In this document: piece after piece, positions 43,980 through 53,114 of the stretch
How the letters are laid out: each line of letters opens with the position of its first letter
Position numbering within the stretch: position 1 is the stretch's first letter
Source of the DNA: Rhizobium sp. FKL33
Lineage (GTDB): Bacteria > Pseudomonadota > Alphaproteobacteria > Rhizobiales > Rhizobiaceae
Length of the DNA stretch: 64,000 bases
Assembly (NCBI RefSeq): GCF_005222915.1
Contig: NZ_STFX01000005.1
Location: 1-64,000 of the forward strand
Direction: 5' to 3'
Translations under genes and position numbers: made by a program
Notes under the pieces: generated by a model
Seen by the model: the letters and a program-made list of their open reading frames with translations, nothing else
Database searches by the model: none
Told to the model about the DNA's origin: nothing

Positions 43980-45064
43980 TGACCGGCACCCTATTCCGCT
44001 ATTTTCTCAAGCGGCATCTCACCACGATCATGTGGTTCCTTCTCGGTATCGCCGCGCTGGTCTTTCTTCTCGACTTTGTGGAGAATTCGGGGCTTCGGGG
44101 CGCGGTTCCAGGCTTCACCCTCGTGGACGCCCTGTTCCTGACGCTGATCCGCGTTCCCTCGATTCTTCAGCAAACGATTCCCTTCGTCATGCTGCTGGCC
44201 GGCATGACGACGTTGGTCGCGCTCAACCGCCGCCAGGAAATGGTGGTGACCCGCGCAGCCGGCGTTTCCGTGTGGCAATTCATGACGCCTTTCGTGATGG
44301 GCGCGCTGATTACAGGTCTTCTTGCCCTGTTCGCGCTCAATCCGATTGCGGCGGCAGGCATGCGGATGGCCGAAGACATCGAATCGGCGGCCAAGGCGGC
44401 CAAACATCTCAACCGCAAGACCCAGATCATTCCCTGGCTGCGCCAGATCACCGCCGACGACGATGTAATCATCGGGGCGCAGACGGTGGAGGAGCGCGGC
44501 ACGCTGCTCATCGATCCGGTGTTCATCCACTTCGGCGCCGACCGCCGAATCGTTCTTAGACAGGACGCGGCGAGCGCGAGATTGAAAGATGGTTACTGGC
44601 TGCTTAACAAGGTTTCGGAAACCAGGCCGGGGCAAATACCGGTTGTTCTCGAAACGGCGCGGGTCAGCACCAATTTGAAACAGGAATTCATCCAGCAGCG
44701 CATGGCGCGTCCGGAAACCGTTAGTTTTCTTGGCCTTCCCGGTCAGATCGCGGCCGCCAAGTCCTTCGGCGTTTCAACCAATGCGTTAGAAACCCAGTTT
44801 CATTCGCTGCTTTCGCTGCCATTTCTCATGGTGGCGATGACGCTCATTTCGGCAACAGTTTCACTGAAATTCTCTAGGTTTAACCAGAGTCAGAGCATGA
44901 TTTTCGGTGGCGTGATGGCGGGCTTCGTGCTTTATGTCGTCTCCGTGCTTGTGAAGGCGTTTGGAAGCAGCGGCGTCGTGCCGCCTTTCGTGGCGGCCTG
45001 GGTTCCCGTGGTCGTCGCGCTGTTTCTAGGAACGACGCTTTTGTTGCATCAGGAGGATGGTTAG
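43976..45064 (+). CDS. lptG: LPS export permease LptG
   Basis: A 362-residue partner of LptF in the inner-membrane LPS transporter. It has the same architecture: N-terminal helices (MMTGTLFRYFLKRHLTTIMWFLLGIAALVFLLDFVEN), VDALFLTLIRVPSILQQTIPFVMLLAGMTTLVALNRRQEMVVTRAAGVSVWQF near the coupling helix, a periplasmic domain, and three C-terminal helices. It starts with ATGATG overlapping the lptF stop and is preceded by GGAGGGAG. Its last base is the first base of the lptD GTG. Confidence 0.94.
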   Translation: MMTGTLFRYFLKRHLTTIMWFLLGIAALVFLLDFVENSGLRGAVPGFTLVDALFLTLIRVPSILQQTIPFVMLLAGMTTLVALNRRQEMVVTRAAGVSVWQFMTPFVMGALITGLLALFALNPIAAAGMRMAEDIESAAKAAKHLNRKTQIIPWLRQITADDDVIIGAQTVEERGTLLIDPVFIHFGADRRIVLRQDAASARLKDGYWLLNKVSETRPGQIPVVLETARVSTNLKQEFIQQRMARPETVSFLGLPGQIAAAKSFGVSTNALETQFHSLLSLPFLMVAMTLISATVSLKFSRFNQSQSMIFGGVMAGFVLYVVSVLVKAFGSSGVVPPFVAAWVPVVVALFLGTTLLLHQEDG

Positions 45065-47391
45065 TGGCGGCAGTCGACCGCAAGGTTATGCGTTGGTTGG
45101 GAGCAGCCCTCATGTCCGGGGTGGCGAGCCTGTGCTTTGGCTTGCCCGCTGTGGCGCCCGCCTATGCGCAATCGCCGGAGGAGGACAAGAAGCCTCTTCT
45201 CTTGACCGCAAATCAACTGATTTACGACCGCGATCAGAACAAGGTGATCGCCGTCGGCGGCGTGCAGATCGATTACGGCGGCTACAAGCTGGTCGCCAAG
45301 CGCGTCGAATATAACCAGAAGACCAAGCGGGTGATGGCGATCGGCGACATCGAGATGATCGAGCCGACCGGAAACCGCGTCTATGCCGACAACCTCGACG
45401 TCACCGACGATTTCGCCAATGGCTTCATTGATACGATCCGGATCGAGACGACCGACGACACGCGCCTCGTCGCCCGCAAGGGCCGGAGAATCAACGCCGA
45501 CGAACTGGTGCTGGAAAAAGGCGTCTACACGGCCTGCCAGCCCTGCAAGGATCATCCGGAAAAGCCGCCGCTCTGGCAGGTCAAGGCGGAGCGCGTCATC
45601 CAGAACGGCAAGACCCACACGGTCCGGCTCGAGAACGCCCGTTTCGAACTGTTCGGCAAGCCGATCGCCTGGGCGCCGGTGCTCGAACTGCCTGATCCCA
45701 CAGTGAAGCGGAAGTCCGGCTTCCTGTTCCCGCGGATGAGCACGTCGCAGAATCTCGGCTTCGGCATGTCCATTCCCTATTACCAGACGATCACGCCGCA
45801 TATGGATGCGACGCTGACGGTGACGGGGTACACGGCGCAGGGCGCCCTGGTGGACGCGGAAATTCGTAACCAGTTCAAATACGGCCTGCACACGCTGCAT
45901 ATCGCCGGCATCAACCAGATGGACAAGGGCCGCTTCACCGACGGCACCACCGACGCCCAGGAAGACACCCGCCTGGCCGTCTCGTCCAAGGCCGATTTCA
46001 AGATCAATCCGCGCTGGGCCTTCGGCTGGGACGCGTTGATCCAATCCGACAACAACTTCGCCCGCACCTATTCCCTGTTCGACGCGGATGAGACGACCCA
46101 TACAAACCAAATCTATCTGACGGGTCTCGGTCGTCGTAATTCTTTTGACATGCGCTCGTTCTACTTCGATGTGCAGGACGCCGATCCGGAAAACAAAGAA
46201 GAGAAGAAGCAGGCCGTTGTTCATCCGGTCGTCGATTACACCTACATCAATCCCGAACCGATCCTGGGCGGGCAGCTCTCGGCTACCGTCAATTTTCAGA
46301 GCCTGACGCGGACCACCACGGATCGCGTCCGGACGCTTGACGGCATCGACGTTCCTGATCGCTATCAGGGCGTTGCCGGAAGCTCAAACCGCTTCACCAC
46401 CGAGACGGAATGGAAGCGCACGTTTGTGGTTCCCGGCGGGCTTCTGCTCACGCCGCTTCTCGCTGCGCGGGGTGACGGCTTCTATCTCGACACCAACAAT
46501 GTGTCGTCGAGCTATTCGGGCAATTACTATAACGGAAGCGACGCAGGCCGCGCCATGCTGACAGCTGGCCTCGAGGCGCGCTATCCGGTTCTCGTGACCA
46601 CTGCGAATGCGAGCCACGTGTTCGAACCGATCGCGCAGGTCTATGCCCGTCCGGATGAACGACTGGCTGGCCGTCTCCCGAACGAAGACGCCCAGAGTTT
46701 CGTCTTCGACGCATCGAACCTGTTCGAGCGCGACAAGTTTTCGGGTTATGACCGGGTCGAAGGCGGCACGCGCGCCAATTACGGTCTGCGTTACACCGGC
46801 ACATTCGACAGCGGCTATGTGCTGCGCGGCATTTTCGGCCAATCCTATCAGATCGCCGGAAAGAACTCTTTCGACTCGCATGACCTCGTCAATGTCGGCG
46901 CAAATTCGGGTCTCGAGACCAGAGCCTCCGACCTCGTCGGCTCCGTCGGCGTCGAAGCGCCAATGGGCGTGACGGCGTCGTTCAGCGGCCGGTTCGACCA
47001 CAAGAGCTTCGAGATCCAGCGGACCGACTCGACCCTGGGCTACAACAGCAAGAAGCTTCAGACCGAGCTGACCTATACCCAGATCGCTGCTCAGCCGAAA
47101 TACGGCTATCCGACCGAGGGACAGGAAATCCAGTCGACCACCGCCGTCAAGCTCAAGGACTTCTGGTCCGTCTACGGCTCGGCAACCTGGGACCTGAAGG
47201 CGAATGTGTTGAGCAAGCGCACCTTCGGCTTCTCCTATGACGACAGCTGCACCGTCTTCGAGGTCGGCATTAGCCAGACACGCGACCCAGACGACAAGAC
47301 GGCGAACGATTGGTCGATCGGCGCTCGGCTCAGCTTCCGGACGCTCGGCGACATCAATGTCGGCGATTCCAACACTCCGAAGTTCAATTGA
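45064..47391 (+). CDS. lptD: LPS-assembly outer-membrane protein LptD
   Basis: A 775-residue outer-membrane barrel that inserts LPS into the outer leaflet together with LptE. A signal peptide ends near residue 35 (AYAQ). The OstA/LptA-like jellyroll domain (about 45-190) includes LTANQLIYDRDQNKVIAVGGVQIDYGGYKL. A CQPC pair follows at about 158-161 and the barrel runs from about 230 to the end (FRTLGDINVGDSNTPKFN). The family's disulfide switch cysteines appear reduced to that pair and one near the end (DDSCTVFEVGIS). The start is GTG at 45064, one base overlapping the lptG stop. Confidence 0.95.
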   Translation: MAAVDRKVMRWLGAALMSGVASLCFGLPAVAPAYAQSPEEDKKPLLLTANQLIYDRDQNKVIAVGGVQIDYGGYKLVAKRVEYNQKTKRVMAIGDIEMIEPTGNRVYADNLDVTDDFANGFIDTIRIETTDDTRLVARKGRRINADELVLEKGVYTACQPCKDHPEKPPLWQVKAERVIQNGKTHTVRLENARFELFGKPIAWAPVLELPDPTVKRKSGFLFPRMSTSQNLGFGMSIPYYQTITPHMDATLTVTGYTAQGALVDAEIRNQFKYGLHTLHIAGINQMDKGRFTDGTTDAQEDTRLAVSSKADFKINPRWAFGWDALIQSDNNFARTYSLFDADETTHTNQIYLTGLGRRNSFDMRSFYFDVQDADPENKEEKKQAVVHPVVDYTYINPEPILGGQLSATVNFQSLTRTTTDRVRTLDGIDVPDRYQGVAGSSNRFTTETEWKRTFVVPGGLLLTPLLAARGDGFYLDTNNVSSSYSGNYYNGSDAGRAMLTAGLEARYPVLVTTANASHVFEPIAQVYARPDERLAGRLPNEDAQSFVFDASNLFERDKFSGYDRVEGGTRANYGLRYTGTFDSGYVLRGIFGQSYQIAGKNSFDSHDLVNVGANSGLETRASDLVGSVGVEAPMGVTASFSGRFDHKSFEIQRTDSTLGYNSKKLQTELTYTQIAAQPKYGYPTEGQEIQSTTAVKLKDFWSVYGSATWDLKANVLSKRTFGFSYDDSCTVFEVGISQTRDPDDKTANDWSIGARLSFRTLGDINVGDSNTPKFN

Positions 47392-47471
47392 CATTGTTTT
47401 GCCTCATGGAATGTGCAATTCCATCGTCCCGCAGGAATTGCCGCGAGAGCATGTGGCTTGAGAGGTGGAGG

Positions 47472-48419
47472 ATGATGATGACGTTGACCCGTTTTCGTTC
47501 GCTGGTCGCGGGCGCCGTGATTTTCGCCCTGTCGGCGGCTCTGGCCCCGGAGCCGGTGATGGCTGCTGGCGACGGCGTGGCCGCAATCGTGAACGGCACC
47601 GTGATCACCGACACCGATGTCGCCAAGCGCGCCGCCTTTCTTCGGCTGCGACGCGCGCCTGGCGCCGGCACGAAAAGCGCTCGCGAAGAACTGATCAACG
47701 AAACGCTGATGCGCAATGAAATCATTCGCGTCGGCGCCTCGGTGAGCACGGATGACGTCGACGCGGCCTTCGCCCGTTTCGCCAATGGCAACAAAATGAC
47801 CCCGCAGCAACTCACCCAAATCCTCAGCAAGGCGGGTGTGACGGCGGAGCATTTCAAGGCCTATATCGGCATCCAGATGAGCTGGCCGCGCACGGTCAAC
47901 GCCCGCTATGGCGTCAACGGCCAGATGAGCGCCCAGGATTTCATCGGCCGCCTGCAGAAGGACAACGGCAAGAAGCCGGTGACCAACGAATATATCCTGC
48001 AACAGGTGATCTTCGTCATTCCGGCTTCCAAGAAGGGTGCTATCACAGGCAAGCGCAAATCCGAAGCCGAGGCCTCACGCAAGCAGTATCCGGGCTGCGC
48101 AGGCGGCAAGGCTTTTGCCGCGACGATGCGCGATGTGTCGATCCGGGACATCGGTCGTGTGCTGGAGCCGCAGCTGCCGGCCGCCTGGAAGGAAGATCTG
48201 CTGAAAGCCTCTGTCGGCGGCACCACTCGCCCGCAGGTCACCGATCGCGGCGTTGAATACATCGCCGTCTGCAAGAAACGGCAGGTGTCGGACGATTTCG
48301 CGGCGCAGATTGTCTATCAGGCCGAGGATCTGGAAAAGGCTGAGAAACAGGGCAAAGACCCCAACAGCGTCAAATATCTCGACGAACTCCGCAAGCGCGC
48401 GCAAATCGAGCTTCGCTGA
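47472..48419 (+). CDS. SurA N-domain periplasmic chaperone, degenerate parvulin part
   Basis: A 315-residue exported protein in the usual surA place between lptD and pdxA. The signal peptide is at about 1-31 (ending VMAA). The SurA N-terminal domain ([27 protein letters not shown] to about residue 150) is clear. The following region (about 175-275, [17 protein letters not shown] and [20 protein letters not shown]) has the outline of a parvulin domain but lacks the GGDLGW-type core of active rotamases, so a chaperone role without isomerase activity is likely. ATG codons at 47472, 47475 and 47478 follow GGAGG. Confidence 0.85.
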   Translation: MMMTLTRFRSLVAGAVIFALSAALAPEPVMAAGDGVAAIVNGTVITDTDVAKRAAFLRLRRAPGAGTKSAREELINETLMRNEIIRVGASVSTDDVDAAFARFANGNKMTPQQLTQILSKAGVTAEHFKAYIGIQMSWPRTVNARYGVNGQMSAQDFIGRLQKDNGKKPVTNEYILQQVIFVIPASKKGAITGKRKSEAEASRKQYPGCAGGKAFAATMRDVSIRDIGRVLEPQLPAAWKEDLLKASVGGTTRPQVTDRGVEYIAVCKKRQVSDDFAAQIVYQAEDLEKAEKQGKDPNSVKYLDELRKRAQIELR

Positions 48420-48420
48420 C

Positions 48421-49452
48421 ATGACGAAAGCGGGACCGGTTCCTCTCGCCCTGACCCAGGGCGATCCCGCCGGCATCGGCCCCGACATCGCGCTCGCCGC
48501 ATGGCGCGAACGCAAGAGCGCATTACTTTCCCCCTTCGTTTATATCGGCGATCCCGGCGTTCTCGCCGAACGCGCGGCTCTGCTGGGCATCGACGCGCCC
48601 ATCCGTGAATGCGACGTCAAGCATGCGATCGGCTTGTTTGCCGATGTGCTTCCCGTTCTGCCGGTCGCGGCGGGCTGCACAGTCCAGGCCGGAAGGCCTG
48701 ACAGCGCCAGCGCCACGGGCACGATCGGCGCAATCGAGACTGCAGTGGAGCTAACGCTCGCTGGCCGTACATCAGCCGTCGTCACCTGCCCGATCGCCAA
48801 GTCGGTGCTCTATGACGCCGGCTTCGCTTTTCCGGGCCATACCGAATTCCTCGCCGATCTCGCCGCCCGAGCCCTCGGCGACCCCGTGACGCCGGTGATG
48901 ATGATCGCCGGGCCGGAATTGCGCACGGTGCCGGTGACTATCCATATCCCGCTGAAGGATGTGCCCGCCGCGCTAACGGAAGATCTGGTCTACGAGACGG
49001 CGATCATCACCGCCCGCGATCTGCAGAGCCGTTTCGGCATTGCCGCGCCCCGGCTTGCGCTGTCCGGTCTCAACCCGCATGCCGGCGAAGACGGCGCGCT
49101 CGGCGCCGAGGATGCCGCCGTCATCGCCCCGGCGATCGCCCGGCTGAGGGCCGAGGGCGTCGACGTGGTCGGACCCCTGCCTGCCGACACGATGTTCCAC
49201 AAGGCGGCGCGGGACGCCTATGACGTGGCGATCTGCATGTATCACGACCAGGCGCTGATCCCGGCCAAGGCGCTCGGCTTCGACGACGGCGTCAATGTCA
49301 CCCTCGGCCTGCCTTTCATCCGCACCTCGCCCGATCACGGCACGGCCTTCTCGCTGGCCGGGACGGGCAAGGCGCGGGCGTCCAGCCTGATCGCAGCCCT
49401 GCGCATGGCCGCCGACATGGCCTCCGAAGGACATGACCATGGCCGCGCTTGA
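48421..49452 (+). CDS. pdxA: 4-hydroxythreonine-4-phosphate dehydrogenase PdxA
   Basis: A 343-residue enzyme of vitamin B6 synthesis. It oxidises 4-phosphohydroxy-L-threonine, and the product is used with deoxyxylulose phosphate by PdxJ. Signatures are [49 protein letters not shown] and [16 protein letters not shown], with metal histidines in GHTE, PHAGE and YHDQ. The start is one base after the surA-like stop; the last 14 bases overlap rsmA. The order surA-pdxA-rsmA is common in alphaproteobacteria. Confidence 0.96.
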   Translation: MTKAGPVPLALTQGDPAGIGPDIALAAWRERKSALLSPFVYIGDPGVLAERAALLGIDAPIRECDVKHAIGLFADVLPVLPVAAGCTVQAGRPDSASATGTIGAIETAVELTLAGRTSAVVTCPIAKSVLYDAGFAFPGHTEFLADLAARALGDPVTPVMMIAGPELRTVPVTIHIPLKDVPAALTEDLVYETAIITARDLQSRFGIAAPRLALSGLNPHAGEDGALGAEDAAVIAPAIARLRAEGVDVVGPLPADTMFHKAARDAYDVAICMYHDQALIPAKALGFDDGVNVTLGLPFIRTSPDHGTAFSLAGTGKARASSLIAALRMAADMASEGHDHGRA

Positions 49453-50266
49453 CGGATTGCCGCCGCTGCGCGACGTGATCGCGCGCCACGGCCTGGACGC
49501 CAAGAAGGCGCTCGGCCAGAATTTCCTGCTCGATCTCAACATCACCCAGAAGGTCGCCCGCGCCGCCGGCAAGCTCGACGACGCCGTGGTGGTGGAAATC
49601 GGCCCCGGCCCCGGCGGGCTCACCCGCGCCTTGCTCGCGCTCGGCGCCCGCAAGGTGGTCGCCGTGGAGCGTGACGAACGTTGCCTTCCGGCGCTCGCCG
49701 AGATCGCCGCGCACTATCCCGGCCGATTGACCGTGGTCTCGGGCGACGCGCTCGAAACGGACATTGCCCAGTTCGCCGAAGACGGCCTGGCGCTGAAGGT
49801 GGTGGCCAATCTACCTTACAATATCGGCACGCAATTGCTGGTGAACTGGCTGACGGCGGGATGGCCGCCGGTCTGGACGTCGCTGACGCTGATGTTCCAG
49901 AAGGAAGTCGGCGAACGCATCGTGGCGGGCCCGGATGACGATCACTATGGCCGCCTCGGCGTGCTCTGCGGCTGGCTGACCTTTTGCGAGATGATGTTCG
50001 ACCTGCCGCCGCAGGTGTTTTCGCCGCCGCCCAAGGTGACCTCCACCGTGGTGCATCTGGAGCCGCGTAAGACGACCATTCCCTGCGATCTCACCAAGCT
50101 CGAGAAAGTCACCGCCGCCGCCTTCGGCCAGCGCCGCAAGATGCTGCGCCAGAGCCTCAAGCCTCTCGGCGGCGAGGCGCTGCTGCAGAAGGCGGGCATC
50201 GACGCCTCCCGTCGCGCCGAGACGCTGAGCGTCGAGGAATTCTGCGCCATCGCCAATCTGCTGTAG
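49439..50266 (+). CDS. rsmA: 16S rRNA dimethyladenosine transferase RsmA (KsgA)
   Basis: A 275-residue methyltransferase that dimethylates A1518 and A1519 of 16S rRNA late in 30S assembly. The N-terminus has [11 protein letters not shown], the SAM-binding [14 protein letters not shown], and the catalytic NLPYNI. The C-terminal domain ends with [13 protein letters not shown]. The ATG at 49439 was preferred to 49433 because AAGGA (49427-49431) lies seven bases before the former and only one before the latter. It overlaps the pdxA end. It is the last gene of the lptFG-lptD operon. Confidence 0.95.
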   Translation: MAALDGLPPLRDVIARHGLDAKKALGQNFLLDLNITQKVARAAGKLDDAVVVEIGPGPGGLTRALLALGARKVVAVERDERCLPALAEIAAHYPGRLTVVSGDALETDIAQFAEDGLALKVVANLPYNIGTQLLVNWLTAGWPPVWTSLTLMFQKEVGERIVAGPDDDHYGRLGVLCGWLTFCEMMFDLPPQVFSPPPKVTSTVVHLEPRKTTIPCDLTKLEKVTAAAFGQRRKMLRQSLKPLGGEALLQKAGIDASRRAETLSVEEFCAIANLL

Positions 50267-50410
50267 AACCGGCATGGCGGAAGAAGTCGTTGCTGCAACA
50301 ACACCGTCTTGTCTGATGGGTTTGAAAAACGCTATGCGCGCCAGCCGCTCGCAGAACATCATGCATTTCGGGATGTAGCCTTCGGGCTTCCTACGGTCGT
50401 CAGTCTGCCA

Positions 50411-50439
50411 TTGACAGCCGACAGGGTTCTGCGCACAAT
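50411..50439 (+). promoter_or_regulatory. Sigma-70-type promoter upstream of the Lon N-domain gene
   Basis: An exact TTGACA -35 is followed by a 17-base spacer and CACAAT (four of six matches to TATAAT). Start near 50446. Confidence 0.65.
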
Positions 50440-50523
50440 TGAAATCAGGTTGATACAGCCTGCTGCTTGCGCCCCTGCCGGGTATGGTGAATGTATCGAG
50501 CCGCTGATGGCTCCCTTTGCCCG

Positions 50524-50568
50524 AACGAACGGGTCAGCAATGCAAGCCCCTGACGCTCTCCGTTCGTT
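50524..50568 (+). promoter_or_regulatory. Leader hairpin before the Lon N-domain start
   Basis: AACGAACGG (50524-50532) pairs perfectly with CCGTTCGTT (50560-50568); inside it GTCAG (50533-50537) pairs with CTGAC (50550-50554) over a 12-base loop, with a five-base bulge on the right. It ends six bases before the AAAGGAT ribosome binding site. Confidence 0.6.
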
Positions 50569-50585
50569 TCAGCAAAGGATATGTC

Positions 50586-51407
50586 ATGCGCGATTTCCGC
50601 GATGCCAAAGCTATGGCGAAAACACTACGTGAAGCGCTTCAGACCAGATCTGTCGCCTTAACAAACAGCGAGAGCCAGGAGCTTGTTGCTCGAATTCTTG
50701 GCCTCCGAGACTGGAACGTGCTGGCCGCAAGGATTCAGGCGACCCGGTTGCCCGCTCCTTCGGCGCAGGCAAAGATGCCAAATGCCGATTGGACAGGCAT
50801 ACCTGTCGTTCCCCTGCGGGACATGGTGCTCTTTCCGCATATGATCTCGCGGATTTTCGTGGCCCGCGACAAAACCCGCAAGGCTGTAGAACAGGCTCTT
50901 GACGGCGATCGGCGCGTCGTCGTTGTCGCTCAGAGACGCGGCGCCGAAGATCGCCCCAACACTCTCGAAGCGCTCTATTCCACGGGCGTGATCGCGAACC
51001 TGGTCGATCGCCAGACACAGGTGGATGGCGCGCTCAAGGTTACTGTCTGCGGACTTCAGCGAACAAACATTGTTGACCTGACAGATGGCGACCACCTGGC
51101 GGCGGATGTTGCGCCTGTAGAAGAGTTGGAAGGCCGGTCGACCGACGCGACGGCTCTGTCGAGTGCGGTTCTCGACGCCTACCAGACTTATGCGGATGTC
51201 GATTTTTCAGCGCTCCCGCACGAATCCAAGGTCCGCCTCGGCCTGCCTTCGATCGGCGATCCCGGTCTGTTGGCCGACACTGTCGCGCCCTTGCTCTCGA
51301 CCAGCCTCGAGGAGAAGCAGAAATTGCTGGAAACCCGTGACGTGACGGCGCGTCTCAAAAACCTGATCGAACTGATGAGCGCTGGCCGACCCAAAGCTGT
51401 CGCGTAA
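50586..51407 (+). CDS. Free-standing Lon substrate-binding N-domain protein
   Basis: A 273-residue protein with a helical N-terminal module (about 1-55, MRDFRDAKAMAKTLREAL and SESQELVARILGLRDWNVLAARI) that also occurs on proteins labelled glyoxalase superfamily. A complete Lon (LON/LAN) N-terminal domain covers about 72-265 (IPVVPLRDMVLFPHMISRIFVARDKTRKAVEQAL, GVIANLVDRQTQVDGALKVTVCG). There is no AAA+ ATPase or serine-lysine protease domain. It may bind unfolded or damaged proteins without degrading them, or adapt them to another protease; that is inference. The ATG at 50586 follows AAAGGAT. It has its own promoter and leader hairpin. Confidence 0.85.
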   Translation: MRDFRDAKAMAKTLREALQTRSVALTNSESQELVARILGLRDWNVLAARIQATRLPAPSAQAKMPNADWTGIPVVPLRDMVLFPHMISRIFVARDKTRKAVEQALDGDRRVVVVAQRRGAEDRPNTLEALYSTGVIANLVDRQTQVDGALKVTVCGLQRTNIVDLTDGDHLAADVAPVEELEGRSTDATALSSAVLDAYQTYADVDFSALPHESKVRLGLPSIGDPGLLADTVAPLLSTSLEEKQKLLETRDVTARLKNLIELMSAGRPKAVA

Positions 51408-51555
51408 ATCTCCTGGCAATCGACGCGACGCCGTCGCCGTCTCGCAAAGCAGTGCCGCCGCAGAACGCCCCAACGAGAGGCTCGGTTTCATGAGGGGAAA
51501 CTGCGGCGGAAACGTTTTTCCGCACCATAGCGCGCTGGGTATCGCAGCCCCGGCC

Positions 51556-52203
51556 TTACTCCACCAATGTCTGCACGAAGTCGAAGAGACCGTGCCGGCG
51601 GTCGCGGCGGAGCCGTTCGGCTTCGACGATCGCCTTGACCGAGGTGAAGGCGCGGTCGAGGTCATCATTGACGACCACATAGTCATATTCGCGCCAATGA
51701 GCGATTTCGGCGCGGGCATTGGCGAGGCGCGTGGCGATGACTTCGGCGCTGTCTTCGGCGCGGCGGTTGAGGCGGCTCTGCAGTTCATCCATGGTCGGCG
51801 GCAGGATGAAGATGGAGACGACGTCGGCCGGCATCTTTTCCTGCAATTGCTGCGCGCCCTGCCAGTCGATGTCGAACAGCATGTCGCGGCCCTCGGCCAT
51901 GGCGTTTTCGGCGGCCTCGCGTGGCGTGCCGTAGAAATTGCCATGCACCTCAGCCCATTCGAGCAGCGAGTCGCTCTGCTTCAGGCGTTCGAATTCCTTG
52001 TGGCTGATGAAGTGATAGTGCACGCCCTCGATTTCCGAGGGGCGGCGCTGACGCGTCGTCACGCTCACCGACATCGACATGGTCGGATCGGCTTCCAGCA
52101 CATTGCGGGCGATGGTGGATTTACCGGCGCCGGACGGAGAAGAAATCACGAGCATCAAACCGCGTCGCGCAATATTGACGACCTTGCCGGCAGTCTTGAC
52201 CAT
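51556..52203 (-). CDS. gmk: Guanylate kinase
   Basis: A 215-residue enzyme that phosphorylates GMP to GDP with ATP. The P-loop [10 protein letters not shown] is at 22-31, followed by the GMP-binding STTTRxxR-like [19 protein letters not shown] with the GMP contacts, and the lid [19 protein letters not shown]. It has an extra N-terminal stretch of about 17 residues before the core. It lies three bases after yicC, in the last position of the leftward fab-mltG-yicC-gmk operon. Confidence 0.95.
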   Translation of the reverse strand: MVKTAGKVVNIARRGLMLVISSPSGAGKSTIARNVLEADPTMSMSVSVTTRQRRPSEIEGVHYHFISHKEFERLKQSDSLLEWAEVHGNFYGTPREAAENAMAEGRDMLFDIDWQGAQQLQEKMPADVVSIFILPPTMDELQSRLNRRAEDSAEVIATRLANARAEIAHWREYDYVVVNDDLDRAFTSVKAIVEAERLRRDRRHGLFDFVQTLVE

Positions 52204-52206
52204 CTA

Positions 52207-53094
52207 TCACTCCAGATTCTGGACTTGCTCGCGGAATTGATCGATCACGACTTTCAGCTCTATGCCTGCCGCCGTGACGGCCGCGCTGTTGGATTTAGAA
52301 CAGATCGTGTTCGATTCGCGATTGAATTCTTGGGCGAGGAAATCGAGCTTGCGGCCGACCGGGCCGCCTTTGGCGAGAAGATCGCGCGCCGCGGCGACAT
52401 GCGCCTTCAACCGGTCGATCTCCTCCCGAACATCGGCCTTCGTCGCCATCAGCGCGACTTCGGCATAGAGCCGGTCGCGATCGAAGCCCTGCGGGCTCTC
52501 GAGGAGAGCGGCGATCTGCGCCTCAAGCCGGGCGCGGATCTGGTCGGGGCTGCGCGACGGATCGAGCTCCACCACCAGCGCCAGGCGTTCGATGACGTCG
52601 ATCTGACCGCCGAGCACGGCGCGCAGGGCCTCGCCTTCCCGCTCGCGCATCATCTTCATCGAGGCGGAGGCCTTGTCGAGACCGGCGAGCACGGCTTGAT
52701 CCAGCGCTTCGGCGGCGCCTTCGCCTTCATCCTCTTCCTTGAAATCGACGACGCCGCGGATCGACAGAAGCGTATCGAGTTTCAGGGGCGCGGGATCGAT
52801 GCGGTCGCCCAGCCGTTCACGTAATGCCATGACCGCGTCGAGCGCGGCTTCATTGATCACGGCCTCCACCTTGCCGGCGCCGGCCTGAACAGACAGCGAG
52901 GCCTGGATGTTGCCGCGCGCGAACGCCTGTCCGAGATGCCGGCGGACGTCCGCTTCAAGCCGTTCGAGGCCAGGCGGCAGGCGCAGGCGAATATCCAGCC
53001 CCTTGCCATTCACCGAGCGCAGTTCCCACGCCCATTGGTAACGACCGATCTGTCCATCCAACCGGGCGAAACCGGTCATGGATTGCAATGTCAT
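52207..53094 (-). CDS. YicC-family endoribonuclease
   Basis: A 295-residue protein of the YicC/YloC family. The N-terminal part MTLQSMTGFARLDG and WELRSVNGKGLDIRLRLP, and the C-terminal DUF1732 segment GRKLDFLAQEFNRESNTICSKSNSAAVTAAGIELKVVIDQFREQVQNLE are nearly invariant. YicC of E. coli is an endoribonuclease that acts on small RNAs and influences stationary phase. The ATG at 53094 begins the family start. It lies between mltG (20-base gap) and gmk (three-base gap). Confidence 0.94.
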   Translation of the reverse strand: MTLQSMTGFARLDGQIGRYQWAWELRSVNGKGLDIRLRLPPGLERLEADVRRHLGQAFARGNIQASLSVQAGAGKVEAVINEAALDAVMALRERLGDRIDPAPLKLDTLLSIRGVVDFKEEDEGEGAAEALDQAVLAGLDKASASMKMMREREGEALRAVLGGQIDVIERLALVVELDPSRSPDQIRARLEAQIAALLESPQGFDRDRLYAEVALMATKADVREEIDRLKAHVAAARDLLAKGGPVGRKLDFLAQEFNRESNTICSKSNSAAVTAAGIELKVVIDQFREQVQNLE

Positions 53095-53114
53095 GATGAC
53101 TGCCCCTGCCCTGC

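Larger units (their letters stand above)
50267..50585 (+). promoter_or_regulatory. Promoter and leader region of the Lon N-domain gene
   Basis: This 319-base gap contains a promoter (TTGACA at 50411-50416, a 17-base spacer, CACAAT at 50434-50439) and a leader of about 140 bases that ends in a hairpin just before the Shine-Dalgarno sequence. A frame opening at 50309 within it has no recognisable product. Confidence 0.65.
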
